Positions 11,411-23,000 of a DNA stretch of 64,000 nucleotides are shown here, one piece after another. The stretch covers positions 170,820 through 234,819 of the forward strand of contig NMRB01000473.1 of NCBI GenBank assembly GCA_002633025.1, in the 5' to 3' direction. A model generated the notes under the pieces. The model ran no database searches and was not told the DNA's origin. It saw only the letters and a program-made list of their open reading frames with translations. Each line of letters begins with the position of its first letter. Position 1 is the first letter of the stretch. Made by a program: the position numbers and the translations under genes. The stretch comes from Notospermus geniculatus. Its lineage: Eukaryota; Nemertea; Pilidiophora; Heteronemertea; Lineidae.

Positions 11411-11620
11411 CAGGGGTAATAGTAGCCCCTAGCAATTAAGGCACCATGTTTCTATCTGTTGGTAATACATTTATGGGGTGTAAATCCCACAAGTTAGCTG
11501 TACATTGGTCCCATTCTCCTGTACAAAGCCCAGTTCTTGGGTCCAATGATAAAGTCAGTGTCCTGAGCTTTATCCAGGCCAGGGGCTACTATTACCCAGG
11601 GGCTACTATTACCCCAGTTA
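11411..11620. repeat. inverted-repeat element in the intergenic region
   Basis: CAGGGGTAATAGTAGCCCCT at 11411-11430 is inverted at about 11578-11617, where the arm CCAGGGGCTACTATTACC is itself duplicated in tandem. Probable MITE downstream of the SLC6 polyadenylation signal. Confidence 0.7.
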
Positions 11621-12371
11621 CCTTACTAATTCTTACGCAAGAAGATCGTCCCGCTGTCCAACATGCCTCAGTAATTACTTGATGGAGAGCAGTGGTGAAT
11701 AATCTAGCCTACGGTGCAAACCTGTATGTACATATACAGTACATAGGCTACACGTACAAGTATGCCACCTTTCAACTCACAATTCTCACCACCATCGTTC
11801 CTTCCCAGGAGATAAATTTACATAGGAATCACATGATAATGGCGAGGAAACGTCAAGAAACGCTTCGTCCGCTATGCTACTGGGGCAAGCATGGTGTATG
11901 CAAAGCCGTGCACATATATGGTAAACACATCGACTTTATATTAAAGTAAATGTACATGTATATATAATTAGATTTCCACATGACAATAAAGATATCGCGT
12001 GAAAATCTCACCTTCAGTTTGTTAGTACATAGAGCAATTGATTTAGACACCGTTTAGTTTTAAATTTATTTTTTCTCTCATAAAATGATTATATAAAACG
12101 GTACACAGTCTTAATTTTTTCATTCAAGCTGAGTAACCTTTCCCTCAGCCTGTCAGTATGATGAATAGGTAGTCCGACGGAGCGACCATGACTAAACAGA
12201 AGAGTAGTGAACAACAAATCAATTCCCGCACTGGTTCGGTGCAGAGTTCGTTATTGCATTTTTAATATAAGACCGTGTTTTCAATAGGTGGGATACATAT
12301 TCATTCCCAGCTGGTGGCCGCAGAGTAACAGAAAACGTCATGCTTGCATGTACCGTACATCGCCCATCATC
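11621..12371. other. intergenic stretch between the convergent genes
   Basis: AT-rich sequence with no recognised coding or RNA gene. Short open frames here show no family resemblance. Confidence 0.5.
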
Positions 12372-12377
12372 TTTATT
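12372..12377 (-). promoter_or_regulatory. possible polyadenylation signal (minus strand)
   Basis: AATAAA on the minus strand, just past the candidate terminal exon and in the right place to end the ANKS1 transcript before the convergent SLC6 gene. Support is positional only. Confidence 0.3.
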
Positions 12378-12398
12378 CGAGCTGTGATTCAGCTCGAA

Positions 12399-12566
12399 TC
12401 AGCTTTTTGAACGTAATCCGATTTCCATTTTATTCCTACCATTGGGTAAGATTTTTGTTAATATTTCAGTAAGTACATCTTCTGTATTTATGATGCCTTT
12501 TCGTTTGGCCATTTCCATAAACCATGTCCTCATAAATGCCTTAGTTTCAAAAGAATTACACGTCGG
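12399..12566 (-). CDS. candidate terminal exon (55 codons and stop), possibly ANKS1 3' end
   Basis: After a polypyrimidine-rich CTATTATTAG acceptor, an open frame in phase 0 (compatible with exon w) reads FMRTWFMEMAKRKGIINTED and onward to a TGA. AATAAA follows 21 bases after the stop. The peptide does not resemble the PTB closing helix, so another exon, perhaps in the gap at 12812-12987, would have to lie between. It could equally be a chance frame or transposon remnant. Confidence 0.28.
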   Translation of the reverse strand, partial: PTCNSFETKAFMRTWFMEMAKRKGIINTEDVLTEILTKILPNGRNKMEIGLRSKS

Positions 12567-12811
12567 CTAATAATAGTGAGGAAGGACCTGCTTCAATGTA
12601 CAGTACCGGTACGCTCTTTCTGGAATTTCATTAATGTCCCGGACTGGATTCTCAGAATTTCCTTCCTTCTTTCGTATCATTTACTGCTATAATAGAATCG
12701 GTTCTCTAATTCGGTGTCAAAGAATTGACGAAAAAAGTGTGGAAAGCACCAAACGTCGGGATAAAAAGGACCAAAAGCAAATGGCACTTTGCATTTGGCG
12801 TCGCCTTTGTC

Positions 12812-12987
12812 NNNNNNNNNNNNNNNNNNNNNNNNNNNNNNNNNNNNNNNNNNNNNNNNNNNNNNNNNNNNNNNNNNNNNNNNNNNNNNNNNNNNNNNNN
12901 NNNNNNNNNNNNNNNNNNNNNNNNNNNNNNNNNNNNNNNNNNNNNNNNNNNNNNNNNNNNNNNNNNNNNNNNNNNNNNNNNNNNNNN
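12812..12987. other. assembly gap (176 N)
   Basis: Run of N between the last recognised ANKS1 exon and the candidate 3' end; it may hide the exon for the final PTB helix. The long open frames across it are artefacts of N. Confidence 0.99.
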
Positions 12988-13730
12988 AATTTGAATGCAA
13001 CTCCTTCCTTTTCACACCTCAACACGCAATAATCTCCATTTGCAAATAGTTCATTTTGCAATCTGAAGTGTTTCACAATTACGGTTCGTGTATGACTGGA
13101 CAAAAACACCGCGGTTTTCAATTAATATTGCAATTAGGTGACGAAAAATTGCAAATTCAAATACTTCTGGATGTTGTAGATTCGGCGGCAATTTGTTTTC
13201 CCACTCAAAATGGCATCTTTCACTGAAAAGGAAATTCCTCGATCTTTGTCGTGGGAATGGGATTTTCGTGCTTTAGTGGTCGGCAATATTGCCGATTTCC
13301 GCATGCTGTGTACTTTATTAAAATCTTTTGATGAAAGTAGTTGTATGTTTATCTAAAGAACAATAGGTGGTCGCACTTCGTTCTGAAGTTACCGACAAAA
13401 CGTGGCAAAATCGCGCTCGTGACGATACCGCAGGTATTGCTGGAGTGGTAAATGATAGTACTGAATCCGAGGAATGAATTTCCTGAGCTTGTGATGTAAC
13501 AAGAGTGGCGCTTTGTCACAACGCAAGCGTGGATATCCCGGCTTCAGCGACTACGCAGTCTATCACACTATGGTTACATGGTCTCCACGGGGTGTACCGT
13601 AATAGATGCTTTTAGCGTGAATGTCATAAGTAACTGCCGTAATGAACTTTAGAGTTTACACAATAGAACACAATTATAGAAAACTTTTTAAACCCAGAGA
13701 GGTGGCTGTTTTAACTTCATGAACAATAGC

Positions 13731-13900
13731 CTCAATACTTACATTGCTTGAAACATAAAAGCATAAGACATGGGAGTATTTATGTTTTTTAATAGACTTC
13801 AAAAATTACACTTGTCCTAACATGGAAGACATGGCAGTTTTCTTTTCTCATTGGCTTCAATACTTACATTGGTCCTAACACTAAAGACATGGCAGTAGTG
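13731..13900. repeat. degenerate tandem repeat overlapping the exon w donor
   Basis: Three related units of about 45 bases start near 13731, 13797 and 13856, spaced 60-65 bases. Units 2 and 3 share TCCTAACA and AGACATGGCAGT. The third contains the real splice donor of exon w; the first keeps the same GTAAGTATTG donor string. Confidence 0.65.
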
Positions 13901-14005
13901 TTTTCCTGTGGCAAGGTCCTTGGTGATGTAGGCGAAGAAGTTCAGATGTTCCGCATCCTGACAGGCGCAGAAGATGTTCCCTATTTCATGTTCACAGATC
14001 ACTTT
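13868..14005 (-). CDS. ANKS1: ANKS1 exon w (PTB core, last recognised exon)
   Basis: Phase 0 to 0, 46 codons. Encodes [20 protein letters not shown] and [18 protein letters not shown], clearly ANKS1 PTB. The C-terminal helix that closes the domain must lie further downstream. The donor GTAAGTATTG sits in a locally duplicated stretch. Confidence 0.95.
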
Positions 14006-17000
14006 CTGGAAAAGGTGGGAAGGAGATTGATTAGCTTTTGGCAGTATTACCTATTAGAGACATGATTTATACAAAATGACATGAATGAAGCCAACCAGAG
14101 AGGCAATATTTTTGTTTACATGATCCATACACAGCCAAAATTCGCCACATAAGATTCATTGGCACTGTCAAAGACTCCAATTTCTTTCTAAACAGAGATA
14201 TCATTTAAAGATTAACAATTCCTTATCATCCTAATGAGGCAAAATCGCCCAGAGGGAGCGAGATCCCTAAACGTAGCTATGGGACATCATGAAAACTCAT
14301 GTAGCAGCATGATCTGTCATGTCTGTCAAAGTCAGGCAGATAATGCCTATGAAAACGACATCATTACAAAATGGCCGCAAGGCTCTGTTACAATCTGTGT
14401 TGATCGCCTCAGAACAGAAGATGAATTATATTGTGAAGATAACGGCAAAAACGTTGTTATTTCTGACCATCTGCAAGAGCATGGCCGACACTTCGGCTTT
14501 ATTTTCCGTTGGCTACGCATTGTCCTCGCTTAAATAACTGTAAGTTTGGAAGTGTTTGGTTATCAGCGATGCCCTGAGGGCACGAGGCATAAACTGTCAT
14601 ACCGAGGTGTTAAAGGATGATAAATCCCGTCACTGAATTGTACCCGGACCCGATTATTATCGTAACAACTTCTAAAGAGTCACTGCGTTCGATATGAAAA
14701 TCATGAATGATGTTTTTACACCGTGAAAGAAATCGCCGTGATTTATTACACCGAACAAGATGTGGAGCAGGCACCCCCTGGAGTGATATGTGGCGAACAT
14801 GTCAGAATCTTATATGATGAATCCCTTTACATTTACAGCTAATTACAAAGAGTTATTTTCCTGAAAATTGGCTTTGCCATTGAATAGGAACCTTTAGAAA
14901 AAAAAGTTCTACCCCAAGTCTGCATATGAAGTCAGTCGCTGGCTTCACCTGTGTTGCTGGGGTATCACCTGCGGGGGTTAGAAGCCAAAGCCGAGGTGAC
15001 TGCTAACAAGTAAAGGTGGGTTTTTCCTCTAGAAGTTTTGACCAAGACGACGAAAGTAGTGGAAGACTGAATTGAGAGTAATGTCCAGGACCACTGATAA
15101 CCGACTTCATTATCATCAGCCGAGTTGGAAAACACGATGGACATTCAGAGTAACATGTAACAACACCTAGGCCTAGTTGTTGGACAGTGTTGCCTACATG
15201 TAGTAACTTGTTTTCCAATGTATACAGGGTCAAAAGATCGTATTGCTCAGGAATGTTGTTTAGATGGTGGGAAACTGTTGCTAGTGTACACGCTGCTTTA
15301 AGCAACTTCAGTTGCAAAAAGCAATGGGTTTTTGCCGCGCATGTGCAACACTGAAGCTAACCAAACTTGTTGTGCTGCTCAAAAAACAAGATGTCAACCA
15401 TATGTCTTTGGTCAGCTGCATTGAGACCCCTGTCATCAACAGATGGTTCCTCCGCGGTGGACTTCTTCCACTCTTTCTCAACAAGGGAGATGCGGTCAGT
15501 TAATTCTGGATGGAACCACTGAGCGCCATCTCAACCGGGGCAGATAATTCCATATTTCTTGCTCATTAAATGTAGGGAAGGCATGTTATTTGAGAAAATT
15601 GAATTACCCTCCACTCAAGGGCACGAGAGCAGAAAGTGTGGCCAGTAGTGTCTTGGTCATTTTCATGTGATTTTCCACATTTGACGGCGATTTTTCACCC
15701 TTCATTTGAATGAAGGAGATCGTTCATTGTCCTGATACTCATCTGTCGCATGTGCTAATGGCGCTTGTGCTTCTAGTCCAGCTGTTCTGGACATTAATGA
15801 TGAGCAAAATATGCGACGACGACAACTGACCAATGGTCAGAGCCAGAGACGCCACCTCGGACACATAATCAATTACCCTCGTTCTTCCACGGGAAACCAA
15901 GTGCATTAGACCTGGACTAATTGCGTATACGCTATGATACCTCGCCACAATGAAGCTGGCGCACAGATTCTAGGTCTCATTACCAGCCCAAGTCGACTGT
16001 CGTTAATTTGAGATCCACGGCAAACGTTCCCCTGTCTCATTTCCTTAACGCACTGCTATTTCCTAATATCAAATCAAATGGTTTTGACAATCGCAGACGG
16101 CAGCGGAATGAACACATTCTTTTAGACTGTTGCACTCATAATGAGGCACCCGGCACCCTTTAAGGGAGAACCAGACCATGGAAACTGCGTTGGACAGTTT
16201 GAAATTTATTTCTACGAAAATAGCCCTCGGCTGCACTTAGTCTTAGAATTATCTCGAATGAGTTCCAACTCCAAACCGAGGATTTGCAGCGCTGACCAAT
16301 GACAAGTCACAAAACGAAGGATTATGATTTTTATGAAAGCATCTGTCTCCAACTCTTCTTTGTTTTGGGGATATTGCAAGTCACGTGACCAATTATGGCC
16401 GAAATCGCAGCAGTGCGCAAAAAGAATCAGAACAAGGAAAACTTCGTTCCTTCTGTTTACAACCTACGATTAGCTTAATAAGAGTTTTAGATTTCATGAG
16501 AATAAGACCTATAATTTGGCAATTTAAACTTAATCGCTATGTTGAAATTGACTTGTGTCAGTCACTAATTCAGTCAATCTGTAACTGCTGTACATTGGAA
16601 GTCATCCATCGAGAGTATCAGCATTCATTTGCAATGGAGGGTTAGTAGTGTGGATCAAGCGAACCTATGGTGACTAACATTTGAAGAATTATCCCTCCGA
16701 CAGCGCAATTGGAAACCCTTACCTTTGATTTGGCATCGATGAATTTCACCCCTCTGAATGTAATGGAGAGCATTATCGTTGGGACTTTGGCTATCTGGTC
16801 TGTCGTCTTCTGCAAAACAGGAGTCGAGATACGAATAAAATCATGCTCATTATGGCCCTTGCTTTTTTAGGTTTCAAGCATTACTTCACTTACCAGTAGG
16901 CCTACGTATCTGTTGACTAACAACATGCTATTGTCATTAAGACAATTTTCTGCAAGTTACATGCATTCAGCTAAATATTTTGCGAATTTTCTTCTGATAA

Positions 17001-20000
17001 CACACGAGAACATTTTCTCAAATCAAGCAGCCCTCTGCCTCCTCCCCATCATATTGATGGTAGGCACAGTCATGAAAGTTAAAAGCCAAAGGAGCTAAAG
17101 CGTCACTCGTTCGATCAACTACCATGCACAAGAAAATGCGAAGAAGTTCACCAACCTGACTGAACACCCAGTCAGAATTTTTCATCATTTTCATCGCCAA
17201 GGGGCTTCAGAGTTCACCAGTTTCAACCCTAAGGGTCCATGATCTAATAACCTTCACTCACAAGCTCAATTACCCCTTTACCTCTCAATCATGCAATCAT
17301 TCCCTTAATTTCCTGCCAGTAAAGTTAACTGTCACTACCCGGTTTTACGAGTTGTTTTTTAGCCTCGGGGTGCTGTCCCCTCAGGTCATCATCAGATACG
17401 GCAAAGATGCCAAATTCCGTACAATGAAAACATCCTGTTCTCATCATTATTCTAACTTAAACGTTTCTTCAGCATAATTAAGTTAGATCATTGATTATGC
17501 AACCAGGATAGCATGACACTTCGGTGATGGAATCTTTCAACAAATTTAGCAATAACAATTTTCAAGGACTGTTCACTTTTTATCTTATTTTGTGCATTTT
17601 TCTTTCAAATGGATTAATATTTGGGTTGGTTGGACAAGTTTGGTATCGTATTATGGCATTTTTTGCATCAAAACGTCAGCCCAGATGTTGAAGTCATCTA
17701 CACGTTGCTGACTTCAAATCATCCCATGCAGCCTTTTAAACAGACATGTGACGGATTTTTATCCGCCGTCCCGTTGCATTTTACAGTATCGTCTTAATAA
17801 ACATCGGGCTTTTTGAAGGGTTAAACATAAGGTTACAAATCCCACGTGAAAGCAACCCCAAGATAAACTTTTCCATATACACTAATTAGAAATCAATCCC
17901 ATCATTACCAACACAAGCCCTAATTGCACAACGGAGCTCATTCTTCAAGGTTTTCACACTTCGGTTACCGATTTGCCCAAATTAATTGCCAAGTCAGCTT
18001 CCTCAATGCACGTCTTTTATTTTCCAGGTTTCACATCTTTCAAGCCCCGATCTTTAATCTTATAAAATGTCTCCGCGTTTCATTACGATATTGCTTAACT
18101 ATTGTTGTTTCACATTAGCTGGAAATGTGATTATGATTCAATCTTATTTCGTTACTTCTCGGCGAATGTGAAATCTCGCCGTGTGATATTACAACTCCCG
18201 ATGTCTCATCGTTTAGCAGCTTGATCTTCCCATCCCCCTCTGAAAGCGCCAAACACAAACATTGTGCCATCATTAAGGACCAAGAAAGATGTATGCAAGT
18301 TCAAGTGGAAAGTGGCTCACGCACAACAAAAAGGGTGTAATCAATTAAGGAGTAATTAAGAAATGGGTTGCTTTTTGTACAAATGGTAACATCTGGGACG
18401 TCCTTCTTTCAATCAAAAACAACCCCTTTTGAATTCTGCAGTCACGTTCAGAAGTTTCGGGGCGACAAAGCCTTTATCATGAAAAATATTACAAAAATGA
18501 TTGGCACATGTATTTTGGTTGTAAGAGAATTTGCCCTTTTCTCTTTAGAGCATTTTATTCATGTGTTAGTGCAACTGACTGCACAGCCCCTTGACAAAGA
18601 CCTCAAGAGAAAGAACGCAGAGGATGACATTATGGTGACAAAATGCTAAAAAGAAATGCACAATCGTGAGCTATCATCATAAGTCACTGCGATCCTCTTG
18701 AAGTGATTGAGGCATTGTGTACGAGAGCTTTTTATACCTCGGCGCATCATGTACTTCTTCTATATATCTTTGATTTCCGATCTTTGTTCCCAAACAAAAG
18801 TCCATCAGTAACACCCATGATCAGATTATGAAAAAATACCACAGAACATATCTTGATATTCCTTTTTTTATCAGGCATCTACAATCACACCAGTTTGTGT
18901 CAGCCAGATATAAGGACAAAACATGCTCTTTTTTTCTTTCATATCGGACCGATTCTTCAGGGGTGGAACAGACCGAGCGTCTTTTGTGAAATAATGATCA
19001 CATTTATCACAAAATATACCTGTACGTCAGCATCTTTTTTTTCATAACCAATACTCTTTCCCTTCAATCACAAACCATTTTTTCTTCCACCAGACAGAAA
19101 ATGCAGGATACATTAGATAAATTTGACAACGAATATTATTTGATACTATTTGATATTTTTTTCAATTCACCTGCTCGTCACGTCACACGTTTGCCTATCA
19201 AAAGTCGCTTTCAAAGCAAACACCGACATTTGTGACAGCAAGAATAAGTACGAGGCACGGAACAAAAAGAAATCATTTTGGTGGCAAACAGAAGACAAAG
19301 CTATAACAGGGGCCACAAACATTTGCCAATACATGTTCATCTTTGACCCACCTCACATGCAGTCAAAGAAATTGTTGGTCACGTTTCTCCTTTTTTCACC
19401 AACTTTGTGTCAATGATCAACTGACGTTTCTTGGCAAAAGGTAACAATTTACGTGCTGTAACTGAACTTGATGGGGGTCAAATCATTGAAATCATGTACG
19501 GAATAGGAAGCACCCATCGCATGTAACCTGTGCTTCCACCTGCTAACAAATACAAGAATTATAAGGCATTCAAAGCATCATTCGAGACGGACTAATTCTG
19601 TAGTTTCACACTAGGGGTTCGATTCTACGCAAATCTGTCACACATAGAACCAATCGAAAGATATAAGGATGGGGTCCTACTCAACTGAAAGATGGGAACA
19701 AAGCAAGGAATTTAATTGGGAATTGGGCATATCAACACAAGTCAACTAATCAATTGTGACACAAGCAATGATGCACATAGAGCCTACAAGCAATTTACAT
19801 GTAAACTAAAAATGAAGGAAAACACGACAATTGTGCGACAGAAAAATGAACACAGTGGGTTATCTCAAATTTTATTCTTCTTTTATTCTTATATCTGATG
19901 TTCAAGAGCTTGTGATGTGTTGGACAGTCAAAGCATCACAAATGGGATATATTCATACATCATGAGGTCCTTCCAGACCTGTAGGCCATCAACAAAACTG

Positions 20001-23000
20001 AAGGGATTTTGAGTAAAGCCACCTCCAAAAGCAGAACAGCCAATCATGGTGGTTTGTTGGATGGTGATGTTGATGGATGACGTGAATGATGATGCTGAAT
20101 ATCCGTTATGACCAAAAACCATGAAATGATCTCAAGACTGATATGCAATAGATACGTTCTAAAATGGTGATTTTTCAATGACTTAACTAGCACCGAAATG
20201 AATCATGGGGTACTGCACAAACACAAGGGGCCATCTCAGAAATAAACCAATTCGAGACTGATCTAGCTCACTGCAAGCTTTAGCTAATGATACCCATGTT
20301 ACTTGTATGATTCCATACCGATTTGCTATGGGTAAAAAACATCAGCAACTCCTGAGAAGCCCCCTTGAAATCACCTAACACCGAGGACAATGTAGGCAAG
20401 CTAGGTAAGCATTCACATCAAGAGATCATAACATCATACAAACCTGTATCCGTTCCCAATATCGAAGCTTGAGGGAAGAAGAGGCAAAGCTTGGATTAGA
20501 ACAACTTGTAGTGCAGTGCTCGGCCAAGATGCAAGATCGTAGTCCTACTCTATCGCACGATACTGTGCAGAGTTCTAATGGGGCTAGTTTTTCACTCTCA
20601 TGTTAGTTGATATAAGGCTTTGTTAGGCTGAAGGGGTTATTGTCGTCCTGGGTACACATAAAGTGTACCCAGGTTCGATGTCGTCAAGTGAAATTGTACC
20701 CTGGGTCCACTTTCTTTTTACAAACTGTACCCAGGTTCTGATTTAGAGACCTAGGGACGAGCTCATTCTCAAGATTTCGTCGGATACGTGAATTAGCGTA
20801 TGTTGGTCCCAGGATCCTGTTGCTATGACCTTGGAGGAATTATACTGACAGGAGGAACAGCGAGCTAATTGCCCCTCTATAATCCCTTTTTCACACCTCC
20901 CCAAACAATGGAACACACAGGCCCGCAGTGTTTGCCCAGCAATGACACATGATCAAACAAACCCATCATGGCCATGCACAATGGCACATGCACATGTAGG
21001 CCTACATGGAAATGACACGTTTTCTTGTCTAGCTGGCGAGTTGATTAACTTTCTCTGTAACCATCCGAGGTTGAAAACTGTCCAGCTGGTCAAAAATAAA
21101 ATTCTTCCAACTTCTCTTCTTTAGCTTTTTGCACGGCCAACTTGCAGCCACAATATCAAGTGACTTCACCGAGAACAACCTCGCCCTGAGGTCTCCAAAT
21201 CAGAACCTGGGTACAGTTTGTAACAAGAAAGTGGACCCAGGGTACAATTTCACTTGACGACATCGAACCTGGGTACACTTTATGTGTACCCAGGACGACA
21301 ATAACCCCTTCAGCCTTTGTTAGGCAGTCTCTGTTAGGCAAACTGAACCAAATTCTAATGGAATATCAACAAATGGAATCTACGGGGTATTTTTTATGGA
21401 TATCAAAGGATACAACATACAACCCATCACCGTTCAAAGGATATCCTGTATTCTAGTTAGTTTTCCCACCACCAGGGTGCAGAAACACCAAAACCTACCT
21501 TCATTTTAATTATAGATTCTTTCGTTGAATCTAGACCTTGTAAATCCCGAATCAGAGTTGAACCTAAATACTGAATAAAACAGACAATAACAGAACATTA
21601 AGGAAAAAGTCTATTGAAGATTTTTTGGAGCTTGATACCATTAACATGAAGACAGAAAGCATTTAGTATAAGAAAGAAGGAATGAATAAGGTCATTCTCT
21701 CAGACCTCACCAAGCACAGGAGAGAAAATTTTGAATGGTATGAACAAGACGAATGTGATAAATGCAAGATATCAAGAAACAGAGTTTAATTCATACAGTC
21801 GGGTCAATGTACATGTATGCATGAAATGACACATGAAGTTATCAAGGGCCATTGTGCAAAGGAGCCCAGTGTCCAATAACAGAACACTTGAGCAGAATTA
21901 GTAAATGAATACAAAAATATGACCAGAAATAGTGAATTCTCTGTAACACGGTACACTATAACACACAAATGTATATCAAAGATTTTCAATTCAATATAAC
22001 TTTATTGTCCAAAATTATACTACCGGGTACATACACAGTACGAAGTGGATTATAGTTCAGTCAACAGTACTGCCATCTATCAGAAGAATCCTTCACTATC
22101 AAGAAATTCTAATCAACTATTCTCCGTTGCTTACAATTACCACTTACCTGAGCAATGTAATTACAGCACCCCTTGATAAGCGCCTCAGGCCGATGACGCC
22201 AAGTGTGGAACTCCTCATTTGCCACGGTCATGGTCTCAATCGGAGGTCGAAGGTCAATACCGGAGTAGCTAATACGATTTGACTGAAAGTATATGAGGAA
22301 GATATGTTCCCATTCCCAAAAGATGGATTATGACGGATGCCAGTGCCAGTGGATGGCAAAATAGAGAAAAGAGAATGCAGAGTGTACGAGTATGTGTCAG
22401 TAATGTTGCATCCCAGGCCAGGAGTCTGGACCCTCTCTGCTCTCGACAAACAGACCCCCCAGGGCACAGGTGCCATCACCATCCTCAGACCCAAAACTGC
22501 CCCCCCCCAAAATGCCCTGGGTCCTTCCGTTTCTCTTATAGAGGCTATGCACTGACGTCATCAAATGACGTCATCAATGGGTATGACGCCACATGTTGGA
22601 TGGAAAACGGATGGAGCACGTCGTCAGATGCACTGCGTCAGCATGTCACAACGTTCCATCCAACATGTTGTCACCTCGCTGATGACGTCACGTGCATAGC
22701 CTCTATACACATACCTTCCTGTGCTCCTCATGATGTGATCTCCTCTTCTCCCTCCTGAATGAACTCGTCCCCATGTTGATATTGTCCCGACTACTACTGG
22801 TACTGCCGCTGGACACGCTATCATGTGTCCCGTTCGTCGTCTGATCCGCTACTGTTGATTTCACATTGGTATAGTCCTTGAATAAGTTAATGTCTTTTAT
22901 TGGTGAATCTTTTGGTTCAGCTTTAGATTCTAGTACATCACCGAAAGAAAACACATCATCTGTTCCCGGACCACCACTGATTGGGCTGAGGTTCCATGTC

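Noticed and set aside
12634-13121. open frames of 86-134 residues around 12.8 kb
   Set aside because: They span the N gap and have no recognisable sequence outside it.
13210-13356. 48-codon plus-strand frame starting MASFTEKEIPRSLSWEW
   Set aside because: Good start context but short, with no homologue that I recognise and no gene structure around it.
19928-20122. minus-strand frame with [15 protein letters not shown] as a possible PTB exon
   Set aside because: Does not match the expected PTB strand; the true exon with YLGS was found at 21499-21570.
21156-21341. 61-residue minus-strand open frame
   Set aside because: Lies in the right arm of the long-TIR element; the encoded peptide is a by-product of the repeat.
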